From Shewanella morhuae (GTDB taxonomy: Bacteria; Pseudomonadota; Gammaproteobacteria; Enterobacterales; Shewanellaceae): a stretch of 64,000 nt of DNA. The DNA is taken from positions 1 through 64,000 of the forward strand of contig NZ_FTNN01000016.1 of NCBI RefSeq assembly GCF_900156405.1. Reading direction: 5' to 3'. The translations under genes were made by a program, and so were the position numbers. Under the pieces are notes generated by a model. The model was given only the letters and a program-made list of their open reading frames with translations, was not told the origin of the DNA and did no database searches. This document shows, one piece after another, positions 50,111-58,300 of this stretch. The first letter of the stretch is position 1. Every line of letters starts with the position of its first letter.

Positions 50111-50116
50111 CCACCT

Positions 50117-50776
50117 ATGTTAATGTTAACTACAGCACAGCTTCGCCGTGCTTTATTCCTATTAGTAGGATTCCATATACTGATTATTTGCGTCAGCAAC
50201 TACTTGGTACAATTGCCATTTCAACTATTTGGTTACCACACTACTTGGGGCGCATTCAGCTTTCCATTCGTGTATTTAGCCACAGATCTCACAGTGCGTA
50301 TTTTTGGCCAACAAGCTGCGCGTAACATCATACTTAAAGCCATGATCCCCGCGTTGGTGATTTCTTACGTGATAGGCGTCATGTTCCATCAGGGTAGTTT
50401 TCAAGGGGCTGATTCATTGGCACAGTGGAATACCTTTGTATTTCGTATCGCCTTTGCCAGTTTCGCTGCCTATTTAATCGGTCAGCTGATGGATATTACG
50501 GTTTTTGCCCGTATTAGAAAAAATCGCTCTTGGTGGGTTGCGCCCGCTGCATCAACTTTAGTGGGCAATCTTGTCGATACCTTAGTCTTCTTTAGTATCG
50601 CTTTTTACGCCTCTTCTGATGACTTCATGGCAGCCAACTGGCCCGAGATTGCTACGGTAGATTACGGTTTTAAACTGATCGTGAGTTTAGGGCTGTTTCT
50701 ACCAGCCTATGGCGTTTTGCTAAAAGTCTTACAAGATAGGATTTTGCGAACCGAACCACAGGGATCTGTTTCCTGA
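50117..50776 (+). CDS. yhhQ: Queuosine precursor (preQ0/preQ1) transporter
   Basis: A 219-residue inner-membrane protein of the COG1738 family with about six helices. Family features are GAFSFPFVYLATDLTVRIFG, the central IGQLMDITVF and GNLVDTLVFFSIAF. In E. coli YhhQ imports 7-deazaguanine precursors for tRNA queuosine. The upstream preQ1-I candidate fits this role. Confidence 0.9.
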   Translation: MLMLTTAQLRRALFLLVGFHILIICVSNYLVQLPFQLFGYHTTWGAFSFPFVYLATDLTVRIFGQQAARNIILKAMIPALVISYVIGVMFHQGSFQGADSLAQWNTFVFRIAFASFAAYLIGQLMDITVFARIRKNRSWWVAPAASTLVGNLVDTLVFFSIAFYASSDDFMAANWPEIATVDYGFKLIVSLGLFLPAYGVLLKVLQDRILRTEPQGSVS

Positions 50777-50822
50777 GCCGCTCAAACTCATTATATCGAT
50801 TATAATTTAATCTCGTTATCGC

Positions 50823-50872
50823 CAGCCCGACTCAGTTAACACAACGGTTTTGTTAACAAAAGAGTTGGGCTG
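50823..50872 (+). terminator. Hairpin after yhhQ
   Basis: CAGCCCGACTC pairs with GAGTTGGGCTG, with an inner GTTAACA/TGTTAAC helix. It ends before the first RyhB promoter and insulates it from yhhQ. Confidence 0.6.
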
Positions 50873-50929
50873 ATTGTTATGAAAAAATGCCAAGATTTGT
50901 AAAGATGCATACTTTTTTAAATAAATAGC

Positions 50930-50961
50930 TTGCAAACACAAATGAGAATGATTATTATTAA
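50930..50961 (+). promoter_or_regulatory. Fur-controlled promoter of RyhB copy 1
   Basis: TTGCAA (50930-50935) and TATTAT (50953-50958) have a 17-bp spacer. AATGAGAATGATTATTATTA (50941-50960) is a Fur-box-like sequence laid over the spacer and -10, so iron-loaded Fur should block it. Confidence 0.75.
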
Positions 50962-50964
50962 CTC

Positions 50965-51090
50965 GCGTTCCAAAACTCATCTTTAATCATGATGACTGGT
51001 AATCAAAGTGATTAAAGTGCTTCTGAGTTTGCAAGCACGACATTGCTCACACACTCTTTGTGGCCGGACTCATCATCCGGCTTTTTTTTT
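50965..51090 (+). ncRNA. ryhB: RyhB-type iron-responsive small RNA, copy 1
   Basis: Carries the RyhB core AAGCACGACATTGCTCACA (51033-51051), identical to E. coli RyhB over this stretch, and ends in a terminator GCCGGA-loop-TCCGGC plus nine T (51063-51090). RyhB pairs with mRNAs of iron-using proteins when iron is scarce. The 5' end is predicted from the promoter. A RyhB homologue has been described in Shewanella oneidensis. Confidence 0.85.
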
Positions 51091-51190
51091 GTCTATTTTT
51101 CCTCATTACACCTCCTCGAATAACTAACCTAAACTCGGGATAGTGGCTGTGGTAACTGATTAATCTTATTAGCTTATTTCGCAAAATTAA

Positions 51191-51292
51191 CTCTACAGAG
51201 GTCGTTTTTCCGTTATCAAGGCAAGTTTGCTACTAATAGTGGGCTATTAGTAGCAAAGTTAACGCAGATAAAGGGAAAAATAACCTGTAGAG
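51191..51292. repeat. 102-bp imperfect palindrome between the two RyhB copies
   Basis: Arms of about 48 bases surround a 4-base centre (TGGG). The inner 14 bp (TTTGCTACTAATAG / CTATTAGTAGCAAA) are perfect and the outer CTCTACAG / CTGTAGAG are perfect; between them the arms match with small gaps. It has no ORF. It could be a miniature inverted-repeat element or a structured RNA. Confidence 0.7.
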
Positions 51293-51357
51293 ACGCAGAG
51301 CTTATCCCTAGTTCAGGTTAACTAGCTTCATAGTGGTATTACTTTTGAATAAATAGC

Positions 51358-51389
51358 TTGCAAACACAAATGAGAATGATTATTATTAA
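51358..51389 (+). promoter_or_regulatory. Fur-controlled promoter of RyhB copy 2
   Basis: TTGCAA (51358-51363), 17-bp spacer, TATTAT (51381-51386), with the same Fur-box-like sequence over the -10 as copy 1. Confidence 0.75.
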
Positions 51390-51392
51390 TTG

Positions 51393-51516
51393 CGTTCCAA
51401 AACTCATCTTTAACCATGATGACTGGTAATCAAAGTGGTTAAAACGCTCCTGAGTTTGCAAGCACGACATTGCTAACACACTCTTTGTGGCCGGACTCAT
51501 CATCCGGCTTTTTTTT
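51393..51516 (+). ncRNA. ryhB: RyhB-type iron-responsive small RNA, copy 2
   Basis: A near-identical second copy, offset 428 bp from the first at the promoter. The core reads AAGCACGACATTGCTAACA (one change, C to A, in the conserved seed) and the same GCCGGA/TCCGGC terminator with a T-run ends at 51516. It has its own promoter and Fur-box-like site, so both copies should be independently transcribed. Confidence 0.82.
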
Positions 51517-51621
51517 GCCTATTGTTGCGCATTACAACCACTCGCTTCATAGTGATATCACAATACCCACGACAACCAATAACGTACCAATACCCAAACA
51601 CGGTATCTTGTCAGGCATACT

Positions 51622-53796
51622 TTATTCACCCGACATCTCGTTATAATTGCCAGCAAAGTGTAATCCCTCATAAGGGTTGTTCTGTCGCTCCTCTTTAGCT
51701 TCGCGATATAGACCCATAGTAAACAAACTCCCTTTTCCTAAGATTGAACTCACTTCTATGGTGCCGCCAATCCGCTTGATAATACCGTAGCTGAGTGAAA
51801 GCCCTAAACCAGTGCCGTCTTTACGTGTGGTATAAAAAGGGTCAAAAATGCGCCCTAGCTGCTCAGGGGATATACCAGTGCCTTCATCTTCTACTTCAAT
51901 TTTGACGCCAATCAACACACCCTGTTGTAGCCAGTCATAGGTTCGTATCCAAATTCGACCTTTACCGTCCATCGCATGGGCAGCGTTTACCACCAGATTG
52001 ATCAACACTTGTAATAACTGTGGTTTGTTAACTTGCACAGGGCAAGTTGCGTTTAGCTCAGTAATTAACACCACTTCTTGTTTTTGAATCGAATGCCGCA
52101 CTAACACCAGCATTTCTTCTATGATAGCGGTCATATTGTGCATTTCTAGCGGCGCATTAAATTCACCAGGACGACTGTACTGTAATAAGCTGCGAATTAT
52201 GGTCGTGATCCGCCCGACTTGTTGAATAACGAGATCAATTTCTTCTTTTACCACATCGGCATTATCGCCCAGCTCATAGCGTAGTAGTTCCATATTACCG
52301 AGAATAACCGCCGTGGGATTATTGATTTCATGGGCGATACCTGCAGTCAACTCACCGAGTGCGGTGAGCTTTTCATTGGTGACGAGCTGTTGGCGTGTTT
52401 CATTGAGTAATGCGACGTTACTTTGTAACTCTAAAGTTTTGTCATGTAATCTACGGGTACGCTCGGCAACTTTTACCTCTAGTTGTTCTGCAGCCGCTTG
52501 AATTTGAGCATTTCGACTCTGTAATAGGTCGAGCATACTGTCGAATTGTTCCGCCAAATTCGACAACTCGCTATCCCTATCTAAGTCTAAAGCGCCAATA
52601 CGAATATTTCGCCCCGATTGAACCGCCTGCACCACTTGGTGAATACGTTCAATTGGCAACAATAAACTATAGGCCCCGCGATAAACTAATAATCCAGACA
52701 CCAAGAGCACTAACATTAAAATAGTGCCCAATTCGATAATGTTTAATAGGTAATTATGGATAAAGGGTGCTTCAGAAAAACCGGTATAAATCATGCCAAC
52801 ACGTTGACCGCGAACATCCTCTAAGGGTGCGTAGGCAGAAATAAACCAATCATTAAAAACAAAGGCGCGGTTTATCCACTGCTCACCATTAATTAATACT
52901 TTTTCCTTCACCTCCTCCGACACTATGCTACCCAGTGCTCGCCCCGGCATTTCATCATGGGAAGAAAGTTGTAACGGTACGTTAGTCGAAACGCGAATAT
53001 CATCTAAAAAGATAGTCACTGTACCAATAGAGCGTTCAGGCAGAGTCCCTTTGTCGTACACCAAATCACGAATGTGATCGACAATCCACGTATTGCGGTT
53101 AAACAAGATCCCACCATCGAGATACCAAGCCACTTTACCTTCCATATCAGGCACAGGTAGTAGACTACGGCTCAATAAACCACGCCCTTCAACAGTTTGA
53201 GTCGTACTCTGTGCCCGCAGGGTTGTCACTATTGGAATGCGCGCAGTCACTGCTAACTCTGGGTCAATACGCGCTAACCGTTCATGCGGCAACACCATTA
53301 AGCCAGAATATGGCAGTAAGCCGTTTAATTTAGGCAATATTTGCCGTAAATCCGGATCGTCAGCGGCATCTGCAACACTGATCAAACGTAAATAATCGAG
53401 ATGAAATTGTTTTTTTTGCTGCAGGAGAAACGCATCGAGACTAGATCGATGATTAATAGAAGTTTCTTTTAAATTGGATTGTTTGTTGCTAAATTTTTCG
53501 GCGGTTAATATCGGCCTAAAATCATTCTGAAAAGCCCAAGAGGTTATTACTCGTTCGAGTTGATTCTCTTGGCGCACCTGTACCTGCTGTAGGGTATTTT
53601 CAGCAACAGACAAGTCAGCTTTAACCATCATAAACAGCTGCTTACCTGTATAACTAATATTCCAGTAAATAGTGATAAACACTAAACTCACCAGTGTCAG
53701 TAAGATAGGTAATAATGTCAGAATCAATATGCGATAACGCACCTTGGCCTGCATTTGTTGCCAACTCACACCAAAAAAATGAGTGAAGAATGACAC
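51622..53796 (-). CDS. Sensor histidine kinase of a sigma-54 two-component system
   Basis: A 724-residue inner-membrane kinase. It has a first helix near 22-45, a periplasmic sensor region of about 320 residues (Cache-like), a second helix near 355-375, a HAMP domain, a coiled-coil, a HisKA domain with the phospho-accepting His in GIAHEINNPTAV, and an HATPase domain with NLVVNAAHAMDG, DEGTGISPEQL and GTGLGLSLSYGI. The start chosen is GTG at 53796, one base after the stop of the response regulator gene with AGGAG seven bases upstream; longer starts lie inside that gene. The signal is unknown; facing tungstate/molybdate genes suggest a metal oxyanion link (inference). Confidence 0.88.
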   Translation of the reverse strand: MSFFTHFFGVSWQQMQAKVRYRILILTLLPILLTLVSLVFITIYWNISYTGKQLFMMVKADLSVAENTLQQVQVRQENQLERVITSWAFQNDFRPILTAEKFSNKQSNLKETSINHRSSLDAFLLQQKKQFHLDYLRLISVADAADDPDLRQILPKLNGLLPYSGLMVLPHERLARIDPELAVTARIPIVTTLRAQSTTQTVEGRGLLSRSLLPVPDMEGKVAWYLDGGILFNRNTWIVDHIRDLVYDKGTLPERSIGTVTIFLDDIRVSTNVPLQLSSHDEMPGRALGSIVSEEVKEKVLINGEQWINRAFVFNDWFISAYAPLEDVRGQRVGMIYTGFSEAPFIHNYLLNIIELGTILMLVLLVSGLLVYRGAYSLLLPIERIHQVVQAVQSGRNIRIGALDLDRDSELSNLAEQFDSMLDLLQSRNAQIQAAAEQLEVKVAERTRRLHDKTLELQSNVALLNETRQQLVTNEKLTALGELTAGIAHEINNPTAVILGNMELLRYELGDNADVVKEEIDLVIQQVGRITTIIRSLLQYSRPGEFNAPLEMHNMTAIIEEMLVLVRHSIQKQEVVLITELNATCPVQVNKPQLLQVLINLVVNAAHAMDGKGRIWIRTYDWLQQGVLIGVKIEVEDEGTGISPEQLGRIFDPFYTTRKDGTGLGLSLSYGIIKRIGGTIEVSSILGKGSLFTMGLYREAKEERQNNPYEGLHFAGNYNEMSGE

Positions 53797-53797
53797 C

Positions 53798-55228
53798 CTA
53801 CAACTCCTGCTCACTGCTAAAGTCAAACCATTCTTTATATTTACGATCTAAGGTCTTACGCGATACACCTAAATCCCTTGCCGCGGCGGACTTATTACCA
53901 GAGTGTAAGTCCACCACACTGGTGACATGGTGTTTTTCGACTTCTTTTAATGTCCAATCCTGCGGATAACCCGATGTAGATAAAACGTCACTTTTTAGCT
54001 GTTGCTTCCAGTATTCTGCTGGCGGTTTACCCAGTAAAATACAGCGTTCAATCATATTACGCAGTTCACGGATATTACCTGGCCATTCATGTTGCTGCAG
54101 TTTCACCATGTCTTCATGGCTCCACACTACTTCCCTGACGCCAAGCTCAGTGGCCAGTTGGCGGGTGAAATGATGGGTTAATTCCACCACATCTTCAGGT
54201 CTATCACGTAATGGTGGAATTAAAATATCGAGTACATTGAGTCGATAATATAAATCTCGACGGAAATTTCCCGCCTCGACTTCATCAATCAGAGTACGGT
54301 TAGTGGCCGCGATTACGCGTACATCAATATTAACTTCTTTTTCACTACCCACTGGACGAATCGATTTTTGCTCTAACACTCTGAGCAAAGCAGTTTGCAT
54401 TTTCAGTGGCATCTCACCGATTTCATCAAGAAAAATCGTCCCACCCGAGGCAAAGCTAAATAAGCCTTCACGATTGCCTTTTGCCCCCGTAAATGCCCCC
54501 GCAATATGACCAAATAGCTCACTTTCCAATAATTCAGAGGCGATAGAACCACAGTTAACTGGGACAAAAGACCCTTGACGTCCACTGAGTAAATGCAATT
54601 GCCGCGCAACTAACTCTTTACCCGTACCAGATTCACCCTGAATAAGTACTACGGCATTGGTCGGTGCGACACGTTCAATTATATATTTCACCGATTTCAT
54701 CGCTTCGCTGCCACCAATAATGGTCGATGAATAACCAATTGACACCTCGCGGCGCAGCATTAAATTCTCGCGTTTAAGCAAGCGGCGTTCAATACAGCGA
54801 TCGACTGCCGTCATCATCTGCTCAAGGTGGAAAGGTTTCATGATAAAGTCAGAGGCACCCGCGCGCAGTGCAGTAATGGCCACTTCCATATCGGCGTAAC
54901 CCGTCATGAAAATAATATCAGAGCGACGACCTTGCTCATCGAGCGCTTCATGCCACTCAATACCTGAGCGACCAGGCAAGCGAATATCAACAATAAGCAA
55001 ATCAAAATGGCAACGACTACGTAGTTGCTCCGCATCTTCGATACTGCCAGCGGTTTCAACTAAGGCGAATTTTTTCGACAAAGCCTTATTTAAAAAGCTG
55101 CGCATGCCGGGTTCATCATCAACAATCAGTACCGATACTGCCGATGGAAGGGGCTTGAGGTTATTATCTGTCTGGTTCATATTGTCTGCTTCTGGACATT
55201 TTGACTCATTTACAGCCAATTCTATCAT
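53798..55228 (-). CDS. NtrC-family sigma-54 response regulator
   Basis: Up to 476 residues. The receiver domain (VLIVDDEPGMRSFL, phospho-acceptor Asp in LLIVDIRLPG) is followed by an AAA+ domain with GESGTGKE and the sigma-54 contact loop GAFTGAKGN, and a Fis-type C-terminal HTH (KSAAARDLGVSRKTLDRK). The start may be ATG 55228 or ATG 55180. It is encoded just before its kinase, and divergently from tupA, whose promoter region has a sigma-54 site. Confidence 0.92.
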   Translation of the reverse strand: MIELAVNESKCPEADNMNQTDNNLKPLPSAVSVLIVDDEPGMRSFLNKALSKKFALVETAGSIEDAEQLRSRCHFDLLIVDIRLPGRSGIEWHEALDEQGRRSDIIFMTGYADMEVAITALRAGASDFIMKPFHLEQMMTAVDRCIERRLLKRENLMLRREVSIGYSSTIIGGSEAMKSVKYIIERVAPTNAVVLIQGESGTGKELVARQLHLLSGRQGSFVPVNCGSIASELLESELFGHIAGAFTGAKGNREGLFSFASGGTIFLDEIGEMPLKMQTALLRVLEQKSIRPVGSEKEVNIDVRVIAATNRTLIDEVEAGNFRRDLYYRLNVLDILIPPLRDRPEDVVELTHHFTRQLATELGVREVVWSHEDMVKLQQHEWPGNIRELRNMIERCILLGKPPAEYWKQQLKSDVLSTSGYPQDWTLKEVEKHHVTSVVDLHSGNKSAAARDLGVSRKTLDRKYKEWFDFSSEQEL

Positions 55229-55276
55229 TGAAAATAGATAAACAGGCCACGATGAACCACAAGAAGTGTGCTCTGG

Positions 55277-55287
55277 GACAATTTGTC
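55277..55287. promoter_or_regulatory. Possible response-regulator binding site
   Basis: GACA-ATT-TGTC is a short perfect palindrome about 80 bp upstream of the -24 element of the tup promoter, the usual range for an enhancer site. Only one copy is seen, so support is limited. Confidence 0.35.
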
Positions 55288-55364
55288 TGTGGAGTATTTG
55301 CTGGGCTTGGGATCAAGCTCACAAATTAGCTTAAGCTGTGAAGAAAATAGTCGCATTATCAGCT

Positions 55365-55380
55365 TGGCATCTAATTTGCT
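55365..55380 (+). promoter_or_regulatory. Sigma-54 promoter of tupABC
   Basis: TGGCAT-CTAAT-TTGCT matches the -24/-12 consensus TGGCAC-N5-TTGCW at all positions but one, with exact spacing. It lies 85 bases before the tupA ATG and downstream of a divergent NtrC-type regulator gene. Confidence 0.75.
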
Positions 55381-55464
55381 TTCAATCGAACGTATTACAA
55401 TTTATAAGATGTTCCACTCGATAGGTATTTGAGTTGGAATCCTATTTTCTGCCAAGGAGTACCC

Positions 55465-56277
55465 ATGCTAAATATGAAATCACTACTGAGTTTGGTTGTT
55501 ACAGCCAGCTTTCTTACTGTTTTACCCGCTCACTCGACTGAAATTATCAAATTAGCCACGACCACCAGCACAGAAAACTCTGGTCTACTAAAAGAACTAT
55601 TACCTAAGTTTGAAAGTGAATCAGGCTATAAAGTTCAAGTCATCGCGACTGGCACAGGTAAAGCCCTGAAACTAGGTGAACAAGGTGACGTAGATTTAGT
55701 CATGACTCACGCACCTAGCGCCGAAGCAAAATTCGTTGCCGATGGTTTTGGTGTTGAGCCACGTGGCATCATGGAAAATGATTTCGTGGTACTTGGTCCT
55801 AAAAATGACCCTGCAAAAATTCGTGACAGCAAAACTGCCGAAGAAGCCTTTGGTAAAATTGCAAAATCAGGTGTACCTTTTATCTCTCGTGGTGACAATT
55901 CAGGCACTCATATCAAAGAGTTAGAAGTATGGAAAGCAGCAAGTGTGACACCAGACTTCAAAGGTTACACTTCAGTAGGCCAAGGCATGGGTAAAACTCT
56001 GCTAATGGCAAACGAAATGCAAGGTTATACGCTGTCTGACCGTGGTACTTTCGTCGCTTACAAAACTAAGCTAGATCTTGGTGTTGATTTTGATGGCGGC
56101 AAAACCTTAGCCAACCCATACCAAGTCATTTTAATCAACTCAGCTAAATATCCAGATCTGAACCACAAAGGTGCTAAAGCGTTCAGCGACTGGTTGATCA
56201 GCAAAGAAGGCCAAAGCATGATCAATAACTTCAAAGTTGAAGGCGAGCAATTGTTCAAGGCAACTTATAGCGAATGA
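55465..56277 (+). CDS. tupA: Tungstate/molybdate ABC transporter, substrate-binding protein
   Basis: A 270-residue periplasmic binding protein. The ATG at 55465 has AGGAG five bases upstream; the upstream open codons are not supported. A signal peptide ends near AHS (about residue 25). The mature start LATTTSTENSGLL carries the TTTS motif typical of TupA. Tungstate is the usual high-affinity ligand, but molybdate cannot be excluded. It overlaps tupB by 4 bases and is likely driven by the sigma-54 promoter. Confidence 0.88.
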   Translation: MLNMKSLLSLVVTASFLTVLPAHSTEIIKLATTTSTENSGLLKELLPKFESESGYKVQVIATGTGKALKLGEQGDVDLVMTHAPSAEAKFVADGFGVEPRGIMENDFVVLGPKNDPAKIRDSKTAEEAFGKIAKSGVPFISRGDNSGTHIKELEVWKAASVTPDFKGYTSVGQGMGKTLLMANEMQGYTLSDRGTFVAYKTKLDLGVDFDGGKTLANPYQVILINSAKYPDLNHKGAKAFSDWLISKEGQSMINNFKVEGEQLFKATYSE

Positions 56278-56981
56278 ACGACGGCTGGCTAGCACTATTA
56301 CAGCAGGCGTTAAGCCTGCTGTTTTCATTGGACCCCGACGTTTGGTCCATTATTTCGATCTCGTTTTCGGTTTCTTTCGCAGCCCTACTGATCACTTTAG
56401 TTCCTTCTATGGTGCTCGGCTTCGTGTTGGCGTTTGCGCCATTTTATGGCCGATGGGTCATTACTAACTTAGTCCAAACCCTGCAATCGATTCCTACAGT
56501 TGTTATTGGCTTACTGGTCTATCTATTACTCACACGTAATGGCCCACTGGGTGATTTGAAGTGGTTATTTACCCAAGAAGGCATGATCCTCGGACAAATG
56601 TTGATCTGCGCGCCCGTATTAATCGCACTGAGCCAAGCCGCATTTACCAGTGTAGACCGCAGAGCCTGGGAAACGTCACGCACCTTAGGTGCCTCTTGGT
56701 TTAGTGCGGTTTGGACAGTGTGCCGCGAATTGCGTATGCCGTTACTACTGGCGATTGTTGCGGCTTTTAGTCGAATTCTGACTGAAGTAGGCTGCTCTAT
56801 GATGGTTGGCGGTAATATTTTAAACGTAACGCGTAATATCCCCACCGCCATTGCACTCGAAACCAGTAAAGGTGACTTCGCCCAAGCGATTGCCCTCGGA
56901 CTCGTGCTGCTCATCTTAGCCTTGATCCTTAACTTTGCTTTAGGTAGTTTACGCGGCAAAGCGATGCCAAGGAGCCATTAA
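56274..56981 (+). CDS. tupB: Tungstate/molybdate ABC transporter, permease
   Basis: A 235-residue permease with about five to six membrane helices. The EAA-like cytoplasmic loop reads WETSRTLGASWFSAVW. Its ATG lies in the tupA stop (4-base overlap). Confidence 0.88.
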   Translation: MNDGWLALLQQALSLLFSLDPDVWSIISISFSVSFAALLITLVPSMVLGFVLAFAPFYGRWVITNLVQTLQSIPTVVIGLLVYLLLTRNGPLGDLKWLFTQEGMILGQMLICAPVLIALSQAAFTSVDRRAWETSRTLGASWFSAVWTVCRELRMPLLLAIVAAFSRILTEVGCSMMVGGNILNVTRNIPTAIALETSKGDFAQAIALGLVLLILALILNFALGSLRGKAMPRSH

Positions 56982-56984
56982 ACG

Positions 56985-57695
56985 ATGACTAAGGTGAAAC
57001 TTATCGCCCGTGACTTAGAAATGTCCTTTGGTACGCGCCTGTTATTCAAATCCGATGCGTTAGCACTCTGCCAAGGCGATGTGATTTATCTGCAAGGCGA
57101 CAATGGTACCGGTAAATCAACCTTGATGAAGATTCTGGCAGGCCTAATGGCACCAACGAAGGGCCATATTGAGACGGTGGGTTTTGCTAAAAATGCCTGG
57201 TGGCGACGTAACCCTTTATTAGGTAAAGCGGTTTATCTACATCAACATCCTTATTTATTCGATGGCACTGTAGAATATAATCTTACCTATGGGCTAAATT
57301 TCAGCTCAGAAACCAAAGCCAAGGCGAAACAACGGATTACTCAAGCGATTGAGATGGCGCAGCTAGGCTCGCTATTACACGCCAGAGCCAGTAACCTCTC
57401 AGGCGGAGAAAGACAGCGTCTCGCTATTGCGCGCGCTTGGATCCTCCAACCTAAACTACTAATGCTTGATGAACCAACGTCTAATATGGATAAGGATTCC
57501 CAAGAGCTAGTATTAAAAATGATCCAACAACTCAAACACGAAGGCACAGGTATGTTACTGAGTAGCCATCAAAATTGCGCGTTAACCGCTATCTGCGAGC
57601 AACAGTGGCACATAGAGGGCGAACAGGTGATGACCGCTTATCCACATTCTCAATCTCTGCCAGTACAGGAATCCTTATATGTCATCACAAATTGA
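56985..57695 (+). CDS. tupC: Tungstate/molybdate ABC transporter, ATPase
   Basis: A 236-residue ABC ATPase with Walker [10 protein letters not shown], signature LSGGERQRL and Walker [11 protein letters not shown]. It overlaps mobA by 17 bases, so uptake is coupled to cofactor synthesis. Confidence 0.9.
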   Translation: MTKVKLIARDLEMSFGTRLLFKSDALALCQGDVIYLQGDNGTGKSTLMKILAGLMAPTKGHIETVGFAKNAWWRRNPLLGKAVYLHQHPYLFDGTVEYNLTYGLNFSSETKAKAKQRITQAIEMAQLGSLLHARASNLSGGERQRLAIARAWILQPKLLMLDEPTSNMDKDSQELVLKMIQQLKHEGTGMLLSSHQNCALTAICEQQWHIEGEQVMTAYPHSQSLPVQESLYVITN

Positions 57696-58272
57696 TGCCG
57701 TTATTCTCGCCGGTGGTATGGCACGTCGCATGGGTGGCGACGATAAAGGTCTCGTCGAATTAAACGGCGAAGCCATGATTAAACATACAATTGATAGAAT
57801 AAAACCTCAGGTTAAGGAGATCCTGATCAACGCAAATCGTAACCAGACACGTTATGCTGAGTTTGGTTTTAAAGTGATAAGCGATGAACACAGTGGTTTT
57901 CTCGGCCCCTTAGCGGGTATGATCGCTGCTATGGGTAAGACTGATGCCGAATACTTATTAGTCGTACCCTGCGACTGTCCGTTACTACCGCTTGATCTTG
58001 TACCGCGTATGTTAGCTGCAATTGAAGCCGAAGGTGCTGAGTTAGCCGTTGCTAGTGACGGTGAATATGAACAACCCGTAGTTATGCTGTTAAAACCTAG
58101 CTTACGTGATTCGATGAAAGCCTTTCTTGAGGCGGGTGAGCGTAAAGTGGACTTTTGGTATGCCAAGCATCACTTCGTAGTCGCGTCGTTCGCCGACCAG
58201 CCTAACGCCTTTGTAAATGTGAATACGCCTGAACAAAAACAACGATTGGCCATAGAAATAACCAAAAGCTAG
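57679..58272 (+). CDS. mobA: Molybdenum cofactor guanylyltransferase
   Basis: Joins GMP to molybdopterin cofactor for bis-MGD enzymes (DMSO, nitrate, formate oxidoreductases). It has 197 residues, with the nucleotide signature [16 protein letters not shown] at 10-25 and the metal Asp in VPCDCPLLP. It is inside the tup-mob operon. Confidence 0.93.
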   Translation: MSSQIDAVILAGGMARRMGGDDKGLVELNGEAMIKHTIDRIKPQVKEILINANRNQTRYAEFGFKVISDEHSGFLGPLAGMIAAMGKTDAEYLLVVPCDCPLLPLDLVPRMLAAIEAEGAELAVASDGEYEQPVVMLLKPSLRDSMKAFLEAGERKVDFWYAKHHFVVASFADQPNAFVNVNTPEQKQRLAIEITKS

Positions 58273-58300
58273 GTTCCAACAACTCAAATTAGAGGTGCAA

